Shown here one piece after another: positions 35,038-44,195 of a stretch of DNA of 64,000 bases. Numbering within the stretch: the first letter of the stretch is position 1; every line of letters begins with the position of its first letter. This DNA is from Mucilaginibacter gossypii (GTDB taxonomy: Bacteria > Bacteroidota > Bacteroidia > Sphingobacteriales > Sphingobacteriaceae): positions 182,449-246,448 of the forward strand of contig NZ_FNCG01000009.1 in the NCBI RefSeq assembly GCF_900100945.1. The letters are read 5' to 3'. Below the pieces are notes generated by a model. It was not told where the DNA came from. It searched no databases and saw nothing but the letters and a program-made list of their open reading frames with translations. The position numbers were made by a program, and so were the translations under genes.

Positions 35038-36021
35038 TTACAGATCATACTCTGCCAGCCAACCCCGTAATCTGGTCAAATCTTTTTTTAAAGCGGTCGA
35101 AAACTCATCTTTACTAATAGACAGCTCACGTTTACCATCCTCTGCCCCGCCTAAGGGATATTCACAGTGCAGGCTCATGGGGCCATTGATATTGTATTGT
35201 TTTAGCAGACTGAAGTATTTTTTATAATCAACCATACCCTCGCCTAATGGTACACTTTTCACCTGCCATTTGTCGCCCTTTTTCTCCCAGTAAAAATCCT
35301 TTACATTGATTGTTTTGGAATAAGCCTTCAAAAGATTAAGTGTAACAGGCCATGTGTCAGCACCTTCGGTGGTAGCGTGCCTTACATCGTATTGGCAACC
35401 GATGTAATTGGGGTCAAGTCCTTCAAGGCTCAGCCATAAATCCCATTGCGATGCTCCAAACAAGTCGCCGGAGTGGTTTTGATAGCCGCCGTGCATGCCA
35501 TACCTTTTGTTGAGCCCGGCAAGACCGACCAGTTGTTTATTGATAGCCCTGATATTGGCAGGTACACTGGTAGCCTTATCATAATTAAACCAGGCGGTAC
35601 GATAATATTTAATGCCCAATGCTGATGCCGTTTTCAGGATCGGCCCGGCGTATTTTTCATCAGCAGTTTTAATATTGGTTACTATGGTATAAACCTTGAG
35701 CCCGGCTTTTTCAATAGCTTCAACCGCTTTAGGCAGGTCATCGGCAACACGTTCGGGCAGCACGTGGCCATCGGGCCTTACAGTAAGGTCAATTCCGTCA
35801 AAACCAAGCTGTACCGTTAAAGCGGCCATATCGGCATAATTAAGCCAGTGCATATGTTTGGAAAATATACTCACTTTTATTTTTTCACCCGGAGAGGGGT
35901 TACCTGTAGCAAGGTTTGTATTTAAGGGTGACTGCTTAGCCAAAGCACTTAAACCAAAAGGTAAGCCGGCAGCAGCTATTGCGGCCGAAGCAATAAATTT
36001 TTTGCGGCTGATGTTTTTCAT
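35038..36021 (-). CDS. exported sugar phosphate isomerase/epimerase-like TIM-barrel protein
   Basis: A 327-residue AP_endonuc_2/xylose-isomerase-like protein, the second in this window. The signal resembles a twin-arginine leader with RK in place of RR (MKNISRKKFIASAAIAAAG). Barrel motifs are DGIDLTVRPDGHV, GMHGGYQNHSGD, IGCQYDVRHATTEG, INVKDFYWEKKGD and SLHCEYPLGG, with His/Asp/Glu at strand ends as expected for a divalent-metal site. No specific reaction can be assigned. Confidence 0.83.
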   Translation of the reverse strand: MKNISRKKFIASAAIAAAGLPFGLSALAKQSPLNTNLATGNPSPGEKIKVSIFSKHMHWLNYADMAALTVQLGFDGIDLTVRPDGHVLPERVADDLPKAVEAIEKAGLKVYTIVTNIKTADEKYAGPILKTASALGIKYYRTAWFNYDKATSVPANIRAINKQLVGLAGLNKRYGMHGGYQNHSGDLFGASQWDLWLSLEGLDPNYIGCQYDVRHATTEGADTWPVTLNLLKAYSKTINVKDFYWEKKGDKWQVKSVPLGEGMVDYKKYFSLLKQYNINGPMSLHCEYPLGGAEDGKRELSISKDEFSTALKKDLTRLRGWLAEYDL

Positions 36022-36106
36022 AGGTGTTAAAATTGGTAATGCAATATGCCATTTTTTGTTGTAATTGTTTCCTGATTTTACCCACCTTTATCCAAACCTA
36101 TTTATC

Positions 36107-37240
36107 ATGATATTATTCTGGTACAGCGTGATACTGTTTGTATCCACCTTAGCGCTTAACTTTTATCTGCTTATCGGCTTTAAACAAATTAAACAGGTAA
36201 GCCGACAACCTGTGATGGATAGTCCCCCACCCCTTGCCATCATTATAGCTGTGCGAAACGAGGAGGAAGGCCTTGAAAAAGCCTTGCAAAGCGTTTGCCA
36301 TATCAATTATCCTAACCATCGCCTTATTGTAGTGAACGACCGCTCAACCGACCGTACCGCCGACATCCTGAAAGATTTTAGCTTACGCTATCCAAAACTT
36401 CAGGTGACTACGATAGACACTTTACCCGACGGATGGCTTGGTAAAAACAACGCACTTTACCAGGGATACCTTAGCAGTACTGAAGAATGGATGCTTTTTG
36501 CCGATGCCGACATCGTTTTTCATCCTGATGCTATTAACCAGGCTGTCGGTTATGCAGTTAAACACGAGGTTGATCATTTAACCATGTTACCTGAGTTGAT
36601 CTCCCGGTCGTCAATTTTAAACAGTGTATTTGCCACATTAAGTATTATGCTCATGATTGCCATGAAACCATGGGAGGCCAAAAACCCGAAATCAAAAGCA
36701 TCGTCGGGCATAGGGGCTTTCAATTTGGTCAGACGTACAGCTTATGAAAAAATTGGCACACATGTACGCATAAAACAGCGCCCGGATGATGATCTTCAAC
36801 TTGGTCAATTGATAAAAAAGGAAGGTTTACGGCAGGATGTTTTAGCCGGTAAGGGTTACGTTTGCCTGGAATGGTATAGGAATCTTGGTGAGCTTGGGCG
36901 CGGCGTGCAGAAAAACTCATTTGCTATGGCTAAGTACAGTATTACGCAAGCCATTGTTAACGTACTGAATATGCTATTAACGGTGGCATTGCCTATGCCA
37001 TTAATGTTCATTTTCGGCACCCCGGTTATCAGGATCATGGCTTCTGTTATGCTCATAGTGCATATAATTTATATGGAGCTGGTGCCGCCCAATAAATGGT
37101 GGTATGCATTCATGATCCCCCTTTCGGGGCTATTCCTGGCCTGGCATTTTTTAAAAGCATCAATAATAACAGTTGTACAGGGAGGCATTTACTGGCGGGA
37201 CAGTTTTTACTCGCTTGATATGTTAAAAGGTAGGGGATAA
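36107..37240 (+). CDS. glycosyltransferase family 2 membrane protein
   Basis: A 377-residue integral-membrane glycosyltransferase, started at ATG 36107; a TTG at 36065 is less likely. One N-terminal transmembrane helix (ILFWYSVILFVSTLALNFYL) is followed by the GT-A catalytic domain: IIIAVRNEEEGLEKAL, VVNDRSTDRT, FADADIVF (DxD) and QRPDDDLQLGQLIKKEG. Three C-terminal hydrophobic segments follow. Similar enzymes glycosylate carotenoids or lipids, but the acceptor here is unknown. Confidence 0.85.
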   Translation: MILFWYSVILFVSTLALNFYLLIGFKQIKQVSRQPVMDSPPPLAIIIAVRNEEEGLEKALQSVCHINYPNHRLIVVNDRSTDRTADILKDFSLRYPKLQVTTIDTLPDGWLGKNNALYQGYLSSTEEWMLFADADIVFHPDAINQAVGYAVKHEVDHLTMLPELISRSSILNSVFATLSIMLMIAMKPWEAKNPKSKASSGIGAFNLVRRTAYEKIGTHVRIKQRPDDDLQLGQLIKKEGLRQDVLAGKGYVCLEWYRNLGELGRGVQKNSFAMAKYSITQAIVNVLNMLLTVALPMPLMFIFGTPVIRIMASVMLIVHIIYMELVPPNKWWYAFMIPLSGLFLAWHFLKASIITVVQGGIYWRDSFYSLDMLKGRG

Positions 37241-37480
37241 AATATTTTGTAGCAGTGGCGACATCTTACCCCGAATAACAACGTGAGGATATCATTTACC
37301 AATCAGAGTACCACGGATCTCAAAGCTCAAGGATGATATGGCCCGTCAAATTTAAATTCCAATCACATTACATTAAAGCGTTTTAAAACACTATTTTTAG
37401 CGCCTCAAATATTGGTGCTTGAATATCAGCAAGCTGATGTTCAGGAACACCGATCATATACGGTTAACAGCAACATAAAA

Positions 37481-38791
37481 ATGAAAGTTTTAAAATTTGG
37501 TGGGACATCAGTAGGTAGCCCCGCCCGGATGAAAGCGCTGCTTGATATCATTAACCCGGCCGAGCGCCAGGTAGTGGTGCTATCGGCAGTGTCAGGCACA
37601 ACAAACAGCCTCGTAGAAATTGGACAAGCATATCTCGCCGGCGATAAGAAGAAGGCAGTGCAGCTTATTACTATCCTAAAGGATAAGTACGAAATTTTTA
37701 TTAAGGAATTGTTTGCGAAACCCGAATTTTTAGCCCAGGGCAAAGAGGTTATCGACTACCATTTTTCGTTGCTCAGCAATCTTGCCAATGATCTTTTCAC
37801 CCATATTGAAGATAAGATCATTGTTGCACAGGGCGAACTGCTTTCAACTACCCTCTATCATGTTTATTTAAAGGAGATAGGTATCCCATCGGTATTGCTG
37901 CCTGCCCTGGATTTTATGAAGATAGATGAGGATAATGAGCCAATTGTTGATCATATTACCGAAAACCTGCTCCCGCTGCTTGATAAGCACCCCGAAGTAA
38001 ACTTGTTTATTACCCAGGGCTACATTTGCCGCAATGCCTACGGCGAAATAGATAACCTGCGCCGCGGCGGCAGCGATTATACCGCTTCATTGATTGGTGC
38101 CGGTATCCGCAGCGAAGAGGTACAGATCTGGACAGATATCGACGGCATGCACAATAACGATCCGCGCATTGTAAAAGGCACGCAGCCTATTGCTCAGCTA
38201 TCTTTTGATGAAGCTGCTGAGCTTGCCTATTTTGGTGCCAAAATTCTGCACCCGCAAAGCGTGTTCCCTGCTCAAAAATATAAGATCCCGGTTCGTTTAT
38301 TAAACACAATGGATCCTAAAGCGCTGGGTACCCTAATCACCAATACCAGCGAAAAGGACAAGATCAAATCTATAGCTGCTAAGGATGCCATTACGGCTAT
38401 CAAGATCCAATCGAGCAGGATGCTTTTGGCACATGGCTTTTTACGCAAGGTATTCGAGGTATTTGAACGTTATAAAACATCTATCGATATGATCACCACA
38501 TCAGAAGTTGGTGTTTCTGTTACCATCGATGATACCACTTACCTGGGCGACATCACCAAAGAATTAAACGCTTACGGTTCGGTAGAAATTGATGTAAACC
38601 AAACCATTATTTGTGTGGTAGGTGATTTCGGGGCCGAAAAACATGGGTATGCAGCCCGGGTACTGGAAGCCGTTAAGCATATCCCATTAAGGATGATATC
38701 ATACGGCGGCAGCGATCACAACCTGTCGTTACTGGTAAAAACAGAGGATAAGGTTGAGGCTTTAAGGAGTTTACATAACAGGTTGTTTTAA
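37481..38791 (+). CDS. lysC: aspartate kinase (monofunctional)
   Basis: A 436-residue enzyme for the first step of the lysine/methionine/threonine pathway, started at ATG 37481 (MKVLKFGGTSVGSPARM). The amino-acid kinase domain has KFGGTSVG and the LRRGGSDYTASLIGAG loop with IWTDIDGMHNNDPR. Two C-terminal ACT domains follow (SSRMLLAHGFLRKVFEVFER and EIDVNQTIICVVGDFG) for amino-acid feedback. It is not fused to homoserine dehydrogenase. It is 126 bp upstream of lysA on the same strand. Confidence 0.95.
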   Translation: MKVLKFGGTSVGSPARMKALLDIINPAERQVVVLSAVSGTTNSLVEIGQAYLAGDKKKAVQLITILKDKYEIFIKELFAKPEFLAQGKEVIDYHFSLLSNLANDLFTHIEDKIIVAQGELLSTTLYHVYLKEIGIPSVLLPALDFMKIDEDNEPIVDHITENLLPLLDKHPEVNLFITQGYICRNAYGEIDNLRRGGSDYTASLIGAGIRSEEVQIWTDIDGMHNNDPRIVKGTQPIAQLSFDEAAELAYFGAKILHPQSVFPAQKYKIPVRLLNTMDPKALGTLITNTSEKDKIKSIAAKDAITAIKIQSSRMLLAHGFLRKVFEVFERYKTSIDMITTSEVGVSVTIDDTTYLGDITKELNAYGSVEIDVNQTIICVVGDFGAEKHGYAARVLEAVKHIPLRMISYGGSDHNLSLLVKTEDKVEALRSLHNRLF

Positions 38792-38849
38792 TTCCGGATG
38801 TCGGATTTTCGATTTCGGAATTGCCTTATTTGAAATTTTTAATTTAAAA

Positions 38850-38875
38850 CGTCATCGCGAGGAACGAAGCAATCC
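38850..38875. repeat. dispersed intergenic repeat (GTCATCGCGAGGAACGAAGC type)
   Basis: The core GTCATCGCGAGGAACGAAGC at 38851-38870 lies in the lysC-lysA spacer and continues as AATCC. I recognise it as a dispersed intergenic repeat common in this bacterial group; that is prior knowledge. Only one copy is seen in this window. Confidence 0.5.
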
Positions 38876-38917
38876 CTGATATGCAATAGTTCAGCATGAT
38901 TTGATGAAATATTACCC

Positions 38918-40087
38918 ATGTTCACAAGTAAAACTATAGATAAATTCAACGGCTTAGAAACTCCGTTTTATTACTACGATCTCGAGGTGCTTAAAAACAC
39001 CCTGAGTGCCTGCCGCGATGCTTCTGCAAAGCACGGCTTCCATGTGCATTACGCCATGAAGGCCAACTTTAACTCAAAAGTTATTGACACCATACAAACC
39101 TATGGCTTTGGCGCCGATTGCGTGAGCGGCAATGAAGTTCAGGCAGCTATTGATCATGGCTTTGATAAAAGCAAAGTGGTATTTGCAGGTGTTGGCAAAT
39201 CAGACCGTGAAATAAACCTGGCCCTTGATGCGGATATCTTCTGCTTCAATGTCGAATCCATCCAGGAGCTTTTTATTATTGATGGCCTTGCTAAAGCAAA
39301 AAACAAAAAAGCTGGTGTGGCTATCCGCATTAACCCGAATGTTGATGCACATACTCACCATTTCATCACCACCGGACTCGATGAAAATAAGTTCGGCATT
39401 AATACCTGGCAATTACCTGATGTTGCCGCTGCTTTGCGCAAATGTGATAACCTGCAGTTTTTAGGGATCCATTTCCATATCGGCTCACAAATTACCGACC
39501 TTGAAGTTTACAAAAACCTGTGTACCCGCATTAATGAAATGCAGGATTGGTTTGAAGATCGTGGCTTCCCGATAAAAGTGCTTAATACCGGCGGTGGTCT
39601 TGGGGTTGATTATTACAGCCCGGATAACAACATAGCCGATTTTGAGGCCTACTTCCAGGTGTTTAAAAACTTTCTGAATGTTAAGCCGGGGCAAGAAGTT
39701 CACTTTGAGCTTGGCCGTGCACTCGTAGCCCAAAGTGCTTCGCTTATATCGCGTGTATTGTATGTTAAAAACGGACAGAAAAAGAACTTCCTGATCCTTG
39801 ATGCCGGCATGACCGAGCTGATTCGCCCGATGCTTTACCAGGCTTATCACCAGATAGAAAATTTAAGCCGGAGGTCAGAAAGTCCGGAAGCAGGAAAGTC
39901 CGAAAGTTTAAAGTATGACGTTGTTGGGCCGATATGCGAAAGCACGGATTGCTTTCAGAAGGATGTGAGCCTGCCTGAGTCATTTCGCGGCGACCTGATA
40001 GCGGTGCGTACCGCAGGTGCTTATGGCGAGGTGATGGCATCAGGCTATAACCTGCGCGACAGGGTTGGCAGCGTTTATTCTGAATAA
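38918..40087 (+). CDS. lysA: diaminopimelate decarboxylase
   Basis: A 389-residue PLP enzyme for the last step of lysine synthesis. Family motifs are VHYAMKANFN with the PLP Lys48, FGADCVSGNEV, FLGIHFHIGSQI, NTGGGLGVDY, ELGRALVAQ, GPICESTDCF and RTAGAYGEVMASGYNLR. A 14-residue low-complexity insertion, RRSESPEAGKSESL, lies between NLS and KYDVVGP, where homologues have little or nothing. It is encoded by a 16-nt-period GAAAGTCCGRAAG repeat. Start at ATG 38918. Stop is 1 nt from the stop of the convergent lipoprotein gene. Confidence 0.95.
   Translation: MFTSKTIDKFNGLETPFYYYDLEVLKNTLSACRDASAKHGFHVHYAMKANFNSKVIDTIQTYGFGADCVSGNEVQAAIDHGFDKSKVVFAGVGKSDREINLALDADIFCFNVESIQELFIIDGLAKAKNKKAGVAIRINPNVDAHTHHFITTGLDENKFGINTWQLPDVAAALRKCDNLQFLGIHFHIGSQITDLEVYKNLCTRINEMQDWFEDRGFPIKVLNTGGGLGVDYYSPDNNIADFEAYFQVFKNFLNVKPGQEVHFELGRALVAQSASLISRVLYVKNGQKKNFLILDAGMTELIRPMLYQAYHQIENLSRRSESPEAGKSESLKYDVVGPICESTDCFQKDVSLPESFRGDLIAVRTAGAYGEVMASGYNLRDRVGSVYSE
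39878..39906 (+). repeat. short direct repeat inside lysA
   Basis: GAAAGTCCGGAAG (39878-39890) and GAAAGTCCGAAAG (39894-39906), 12 of 13 identical, occur in tandem with a 3-nt spacer and encode SESPEAGKSES in frame. Confidence 0.7.
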
Positions 40088-40088
40088 G

Positions 40089-40853
40089 CTATCTGAACCG
40101 GTAGCCAAGTCTTAACTGTACATAGGTACCAGCTTCAACAACGGCCATATAGTTTTTAATCTGCATAAAATAAGCAGCGGTTACAAAACCAGGGTTATAA
40201 GCCCTGTAAACGTAATCGCTGTTTTTGTTTCGGTATACGTTGTCGTTGCCAAATGTACCGCCCCAAAAAAGCCGGAAACCAAACTGATTGGCAACTTTAT
40301 TGGTATGAAATATAATTTCAGTTGTGCCACCTAATGTAAACAGACCGGCACGCGGATCAGTGTAAAAGCCCGGTTTATTGGTGACAGCTTTCCTAAAGTT
40401 AAGGTAATCGCCAAACTCATGACTATAGGCCGCTTCAAAGCCAATAAAGCGTAAATCGATATGCCCGCTGCTCACAAAAAAGTTTCCCGATAACCTTCCT
40501 CCTGCCGCTCCAAAGAACTTATTTTTAAAGTAGTTGGGATCTTGCGGCTCCAATTCGCTGTTATGATAATTACCTAATGTACCAAATGCGCCGTAAGCCA
40601 GGTTGAAATGATCAAATACATGTGCGCGGCTAAAATTAAGCTGTGCGCTAACCAACTCGTCTGAGTAATTAGGGCTTTCATCAACTACTAAAGCCCCCGA
40701 AATATAATTTGCCGATTTAACAGCATCGGCAGATACCGGTTTAGGCAGATAAGCAATATCGCTATGGTGCATGGCCGGCGCATAAATATGATCACTGCAC
40801 GAGCTTATGATCATACTGGCCAGGAGCAAAAGCAGGTTGAATTTAAGTTTCAT
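40089..40853 (-). CDS. outer-membrane lipoprotein, unknown
   Basis: A 254-residue lipoprotein with signal MKLKFNLLLLLASMIISSC and lipobox ISSC. The mature part is rich in alternating beta strands (HVFDHFNLAYGAFGTLGN, GRLSGNFFVSSGHIDLRFIG, QFGFRLFWGGTFG). It ends in AGTYVQLRLGYRFR, which suggests a small beta-barrel or lipoprotein surface protein. No function is assigned. It converges with lysA without intergenic space. Confidence 0.72.
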   Translation of the reverse strand: MKLKFNLLLLLASMIISSCSDHIYAPAMHHSDIAYLPKPVSADAVKSANYISGALVVDESPNYSDELVSAQLNFSRAHVFDHFNLAYGAFGTLGNYHNSELEPQDPNYFKNKFFGAAGGRLSGNFFVSSGHIDLRFIGFEAAYSHEFGDYLNFRKAVTNKPGFYTDPRAGLFTLGGTTEIIFHTNKVANQFGFRLFWGGTFGNDNVYRNKNSDYVYRAYNPGFVTAAYFMQIKNYMAVVEAGTYVQLRLGYRFR

Positions 40854-41016
40854 TGTAAAAGGTCCGGATCGGGTTTATAAACTGGATACTGAACAATTAT
40901 ACGCTAAAACAAGTAATAAAATAACACACCCTACTGTTTATTTTGGGCAAACGCATTTAAATGGGGTTAACATGAGTTAACACATTCAAATGTTATACAT
41001 TTACCCTGGCTATTTA

Positions 41017-41667
41017 TTATACCAGGCTGCCAATAAAGTCATCCGTAAAATCATCGGCAAAATGAATTACGTTTTGCAACGCTTCAAACTCATCCTGTTG
41101 GTGCGTTGTAGTAAGTACAACGGCTTTCATACCTGCATTAGCGGCAGCTTCAGCACCTTTAGGTACATCCTCAAACACAACACAATCTGTAGGTAAGGAA
41201 TTCAGTAATTCGGCAGCTTTTAAAAATGTTTCTGGGTGGGGTTTACTTAGTACCACGTCATCGGCACTTACTATAGCTTTAAAATAATGCCTGATGTTAA
41301 GGTTATCCAGTACAAAATCAATGTTAAAAGGAATAGCTGCTGAACCGATAGCCATAGGGATACCGTTTTGATAAGCTTTTTCCAAAAACTCATGCAAACC
41401 GGGCAACAGTGCCAGGTGGGGTAAAAACTCATCCTGGTAGCGCTGTTCTTTAAGGTACGAAAGCCTGTTCATTTCCTCGGTAGTAAAGCGGTTAGGGCCA
41501 AACATACGTACCAGTACTTCCTGATTTTTGCCGTACATCTGTGGTTTTACTTCATCCCAGGTAAAGCTGCCGCCAAGGTCGGTATTTAAAAGATGTTGCC
41601 ATGCTCTGGTATGATAAGGCATGTCATTGATCATAGTGCCGTTGAGGTCGAATATAAAGGCCTTCAT
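41017..41667 (-). CDS. HAD-family phosphatase (beta-phosphoglucomutase-like)
   Basis: A 216-residue haloacid-dehalogenase-fold protein. Motif I is DLNGT with nucleophile Asp7 (a variant: Asn replaces the second Asp of DxDGT). Motif II is AIGSAAI. Motif III/IV is LSKPHPETFLKAAELL with VFEDVPKGAEAA. A helical cap with MYGKNQEVL in between resembles beta-phosphoglucomutase and related sugar phosphatases. Loss of the general acid/base Asp may slow or change activity. Single gene. Confidence 0.86.
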   Translation of the reverse strand: MKAFIFDLNGTMINDMPYHTRAWQHLLNTDLGGSFTWDEVKPQMYGKNQEVLVRMFGPNRFTTEEMNRLSYLKEQRYQDEFLPHLALLPGLHEFLEKAYQNGIPMAIGSAAIPFNIDFVLDNLNIRHYFKAIVSADDVVLSKPHPETFLKAAELLNSLPTDCVVFEDVPKGAEAAANAGMKAVVLTTTHQQDEFEALQNVIHFADDFTDDFIGSLV

Positions 41668-42097
41668 ATATTAATTTTCAATTTAAGAGATAAACCGAGC
41701 GCGGTTTTTTGGCAAACTTAAACCTTTAAAAAACTAAAAGTTGAATTATGCCACATATTCTTTAAACACATGAGTGATTTGTTTTTAACAGCTGCACGAT
41801 GGATGAATAATATTGTTCGATTTTTTTGGCGGGACATTAGTCTTTTCATGTACTCAATCCATCCGATAAAAAAGGTACTTAATCCGAAAGATTTTATCTA
41901 TAGTGAATTTCCACCTTAAACAATAATTAACCAGTTAAATTGTATTAAAATCATTGCCATTATATCTTTTTATTCTGTAATTTATACAACTATTAGCTAA
42001 ACTATTGCGTATGTGTTTAATAAGCTCATTATTATTATAGTGTGCGTAAGCTCCGTGTTGGATTTATAAAAAACTACTAATCCTTATACAATATACA
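41668..42097. other. gene-free stretch
   Basis: 430 bp with no ORF of quality and no recognised RNA or promoter element. It is AT-rich and separates the HAD gene from the GAF-domain gene. Confidence 0.4.
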
Positions 42098-43234
42098 ATG
42101 AATAACGAACCCCTGCGCCTGCGTGCCGTTAAGAGATTTAAGGATCTGGATAATGACATAGCGGTTGATTTAAATGATATAGTAGGATTAGCAGCTCAGA
42201 TCTGCGGCACTCCCGTCGCCCTGGTTACTTTGCTCGATACCGACATGCAGTGGTTTAAAGCCGCTACCGGCATCAATATCAGCTGTACCCCACGTGATTT
42301 ATCATTTTGCAATCACACCATTATCCAAAAACAGGTGTTGGTTGTGCCCGACCTGCTTAATGACAAACGCTTTAACACCAACCCTCTTGTTATTGAGGAT
42401 CCACAGGCAAGGTTTTATGCAGGCGCCCCTTTGATTACTAAAGATGGCCATGCCCTTGGTAGCCTATGTGTTATTGACTTTAAGCCCCATGAACTTAACC
42501 AGCAACAGATTAAATCATTAAAAACGCTGGCCAGGCAGGTTGTAAACCTCATGGAACTTAATTCAAGTTTACGTTCGCTTGAGCAGCAGCACCAGCAGTC
42601 GCAATCACAAAAAGCGTCTATCAGCGAATCGGAAATGAAGTTGAAAGCAATTTTCGACAGTTCAAAAGATACCCATATCCTGGTTGGCCGTAATCTTGAG
42701 GTTATGGCATTCAATAAATCTGCGTCGGTTTTTATCAGAAGCCTATATAATAAAAAACTGGCCAATGGTGATAATATTATCGCTTATACAGAGCCGGCGC
42801 TGGTAAATTCATTTTCGAAATACTTTGCGATAGCATTAACCGGCCGTTCCATTAAACGGGAATGGGAACTGCTGTCCGGAACGCCAAATGCCTGCTGGAA
42901 AGAAACCTCATTTATCCCTGTAAAAAATAATAGCAGCGAGGTAATCGGGATAGCTATTAACTCAACAGATATTACTACACGCAAAAGACACGAGGAACAA
43001 ATCAATATTCAAAAAGAGGCGCTTAACCGTATAGCTATCATACAATCGCACGAATTGCGGAGGCCGGTGGCATCCCTGCTTGGTATATTAGACCTCATGC
43101 GGATGGAAAATATTGATTTTGGTTACTTTAATATAATAGAACATACCGTTAACGAACTGGATGAAAAGATACGGGGAATAGTAAAAGATTCGGAAGATAC
43201 CATCCAGGGAGGCCATTTGGCAATAGTAGCCTGA
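42098..43234 (+). CDS. GAF-PAS protein with HisKA domain but no ATPase domain
   Basis: A 378-residue cytosolic sensor. The GAF domain is at about 20-165 (TPVALVTLLDTDMQWFKA, LVVPDLLNDKRFNTNPLV, FYAGAPLITKDGHALGSLC), followed by a coiled helix. A PAS-like domain is at about 185-300 (VMAFNKSASVFIRSL, IAINSTDITTRKR). The C-terminus is a HisKA dimerisation domain with SHELRRPVASLLGI (His about 318). The ORF then stops at 43234 and no HATPase is encoded in the next 120 bp in any frame I checked by eye, so it cannot autophosphorylate alone. Confidence 0.83.
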   Translation: MNNEPLRLRAVKRFKDLDNDIAVDLNDIVGLAAQICGTPVALVTLLDTDMQWFKAATGINISCTPRDLSFCNHTIIQKQVLVVPDLLNDKRFNTNPLVIEDPQARFYAGAPLITKDGHALGSLCVIDFKPHELNQQQIKSLKTLARQVVNLMELNSSLRSLEQQHQQSQSQKASISESEMKLKAIFDSSKDTHILVGRNLEVMAFNKSASVFIRSLYNKKLANGDNIIAYTEPALVNSFSKYFAIALTGRSIKREWELLSGTPNACWKETSFIPVKNNSSEVIGIAINSTDITTRKRHEEQINIQKEALNRIAIIQSHELRRPVASLLGILDLMRMENIDFGYFNIIEHTVNELDEKIRGIVKDSEDTIQGGHLAIVA

Positions 43235-43354
43235 CCATCAATTATCTAAAATCCAAATACCATTCCACAGGTTTGGTTTACACCTAAATTACGCTTTGGC
43301 TATTGCTGATTACGGTAAATTATAACTACCTTGGCGGCATTAATAAATAAAAGA

Positions 43355-43549
<195 letters not shown>

Positions 43550-43575
43550 TTATAATATAATCATTAAGCCTACCA

Positions 43576-43604
43576 GGCACTCAAAGTTTGAGTGCCTTTT
43601 TTTT
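43576..43604 (+). terminator. rho-independent terminator after the cold-shock gene
   Basis: GGCACTCAAA and TTTGAGTGCC form a hairpin, followed by eight T. Confidence 0.85.
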
Positions 43605-43737
43605 GCTTTATTTTTTTGTTAACCTGCTGCGTACATCAGCTTAATATTTGAATGTTACTTTCAAATAAAAACTGGCATTGTTGTTGTTTATTCCAATAAT
43701 ATCATAAATCGACTACACATAAAACAAAGAAAAGAAC

Positions 43738-44124
43738 ATGAAAGATCAAGCAAAAATTATAGCAGCACTATTGGTAGGTGCAGCGGCGGGCGCGGCTTTG
43801 GGTTTATTGTTAGCTCCTGAAAAAGGAACAGAATTAAGAGGCGATATAGCAGATTATATAAACGACCTGGTTGATACTGCCAAAACCAAAGCGCAAACAA
43901 CAGCCGGAGATATTAAAGATTACAGTAATAGTGTGATTGACAAAGCTAAAACCAAGTTTAGCGGAACTGTTAGCGACCTTTGGGACGCTAAAGATAAAGC
44001 TGTTGATGCTGCAAAATCAAAAGCCGACGACCTTGCAGGGAAAGCAGGTGACGCCGCGGATGAAGCGAAATCAAAAGTCAAAGCGACTGCCAATGACTGG
44101 AACAATTCTGTACAGAACGCATAA
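43738..44124 (+). CDS. YtxH-domain protein with helical repeats
   Basis: A 128-residue small protein. The N-terminal YtxH-type glycine-rich hydrophobic helix (IIAALLVGAAAGAALGLLLAP) is followed by PEKGTELR. The rest is an alanine/lysine-rich amphipathic repeat region (DKAKTKFSGTVSDLWDAKDK, SKADDLAGKAGDAADEAKSK) resembling late-embryogenesis-abundant proteins. YtxH proteins are linked to stress in Bacillus. Single gene with a strong terminator. Confidence 0.85.
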   Translation: MKDQAKIIAALLVGAAAGAALGLLLAPEKGTELRGDIADYINDLVDTAKTKAQTTAGDIKDYSNSVIDKAKTKFSGTVSDLWDAKDKAVDAAKSKADDLAGKAGDAADEAKSKVKATANDWNNSVQNA

Positions 44125-44140
44125 TATTTAGTACTATTAT

Positions 44141-44182
44141 AAAATAATAAAACCCTGCCAGTTAGCAGGGTTTTATTATTTT
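44141..44182. terminator. bidirectional terminator between ytxH-like and M1 peptidase genes
   Basis: A perfect 18-bp inverted repeat (AAAATAATAAAACCCTGC with its complement), 6-nt loop CAGTTA, and T-rich arms on both strands. Confidence 0.85.
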
Positions 44183-44195
44183 ATAAGCTTTTCTA

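Noticed and set aside
37241..37480. Possible lysine riboswitch upstream of the aspartate kinase gene
   Set aside because: No recognisable L-box core or strong stems; a 240-bp spacer with no structure seen by eye.
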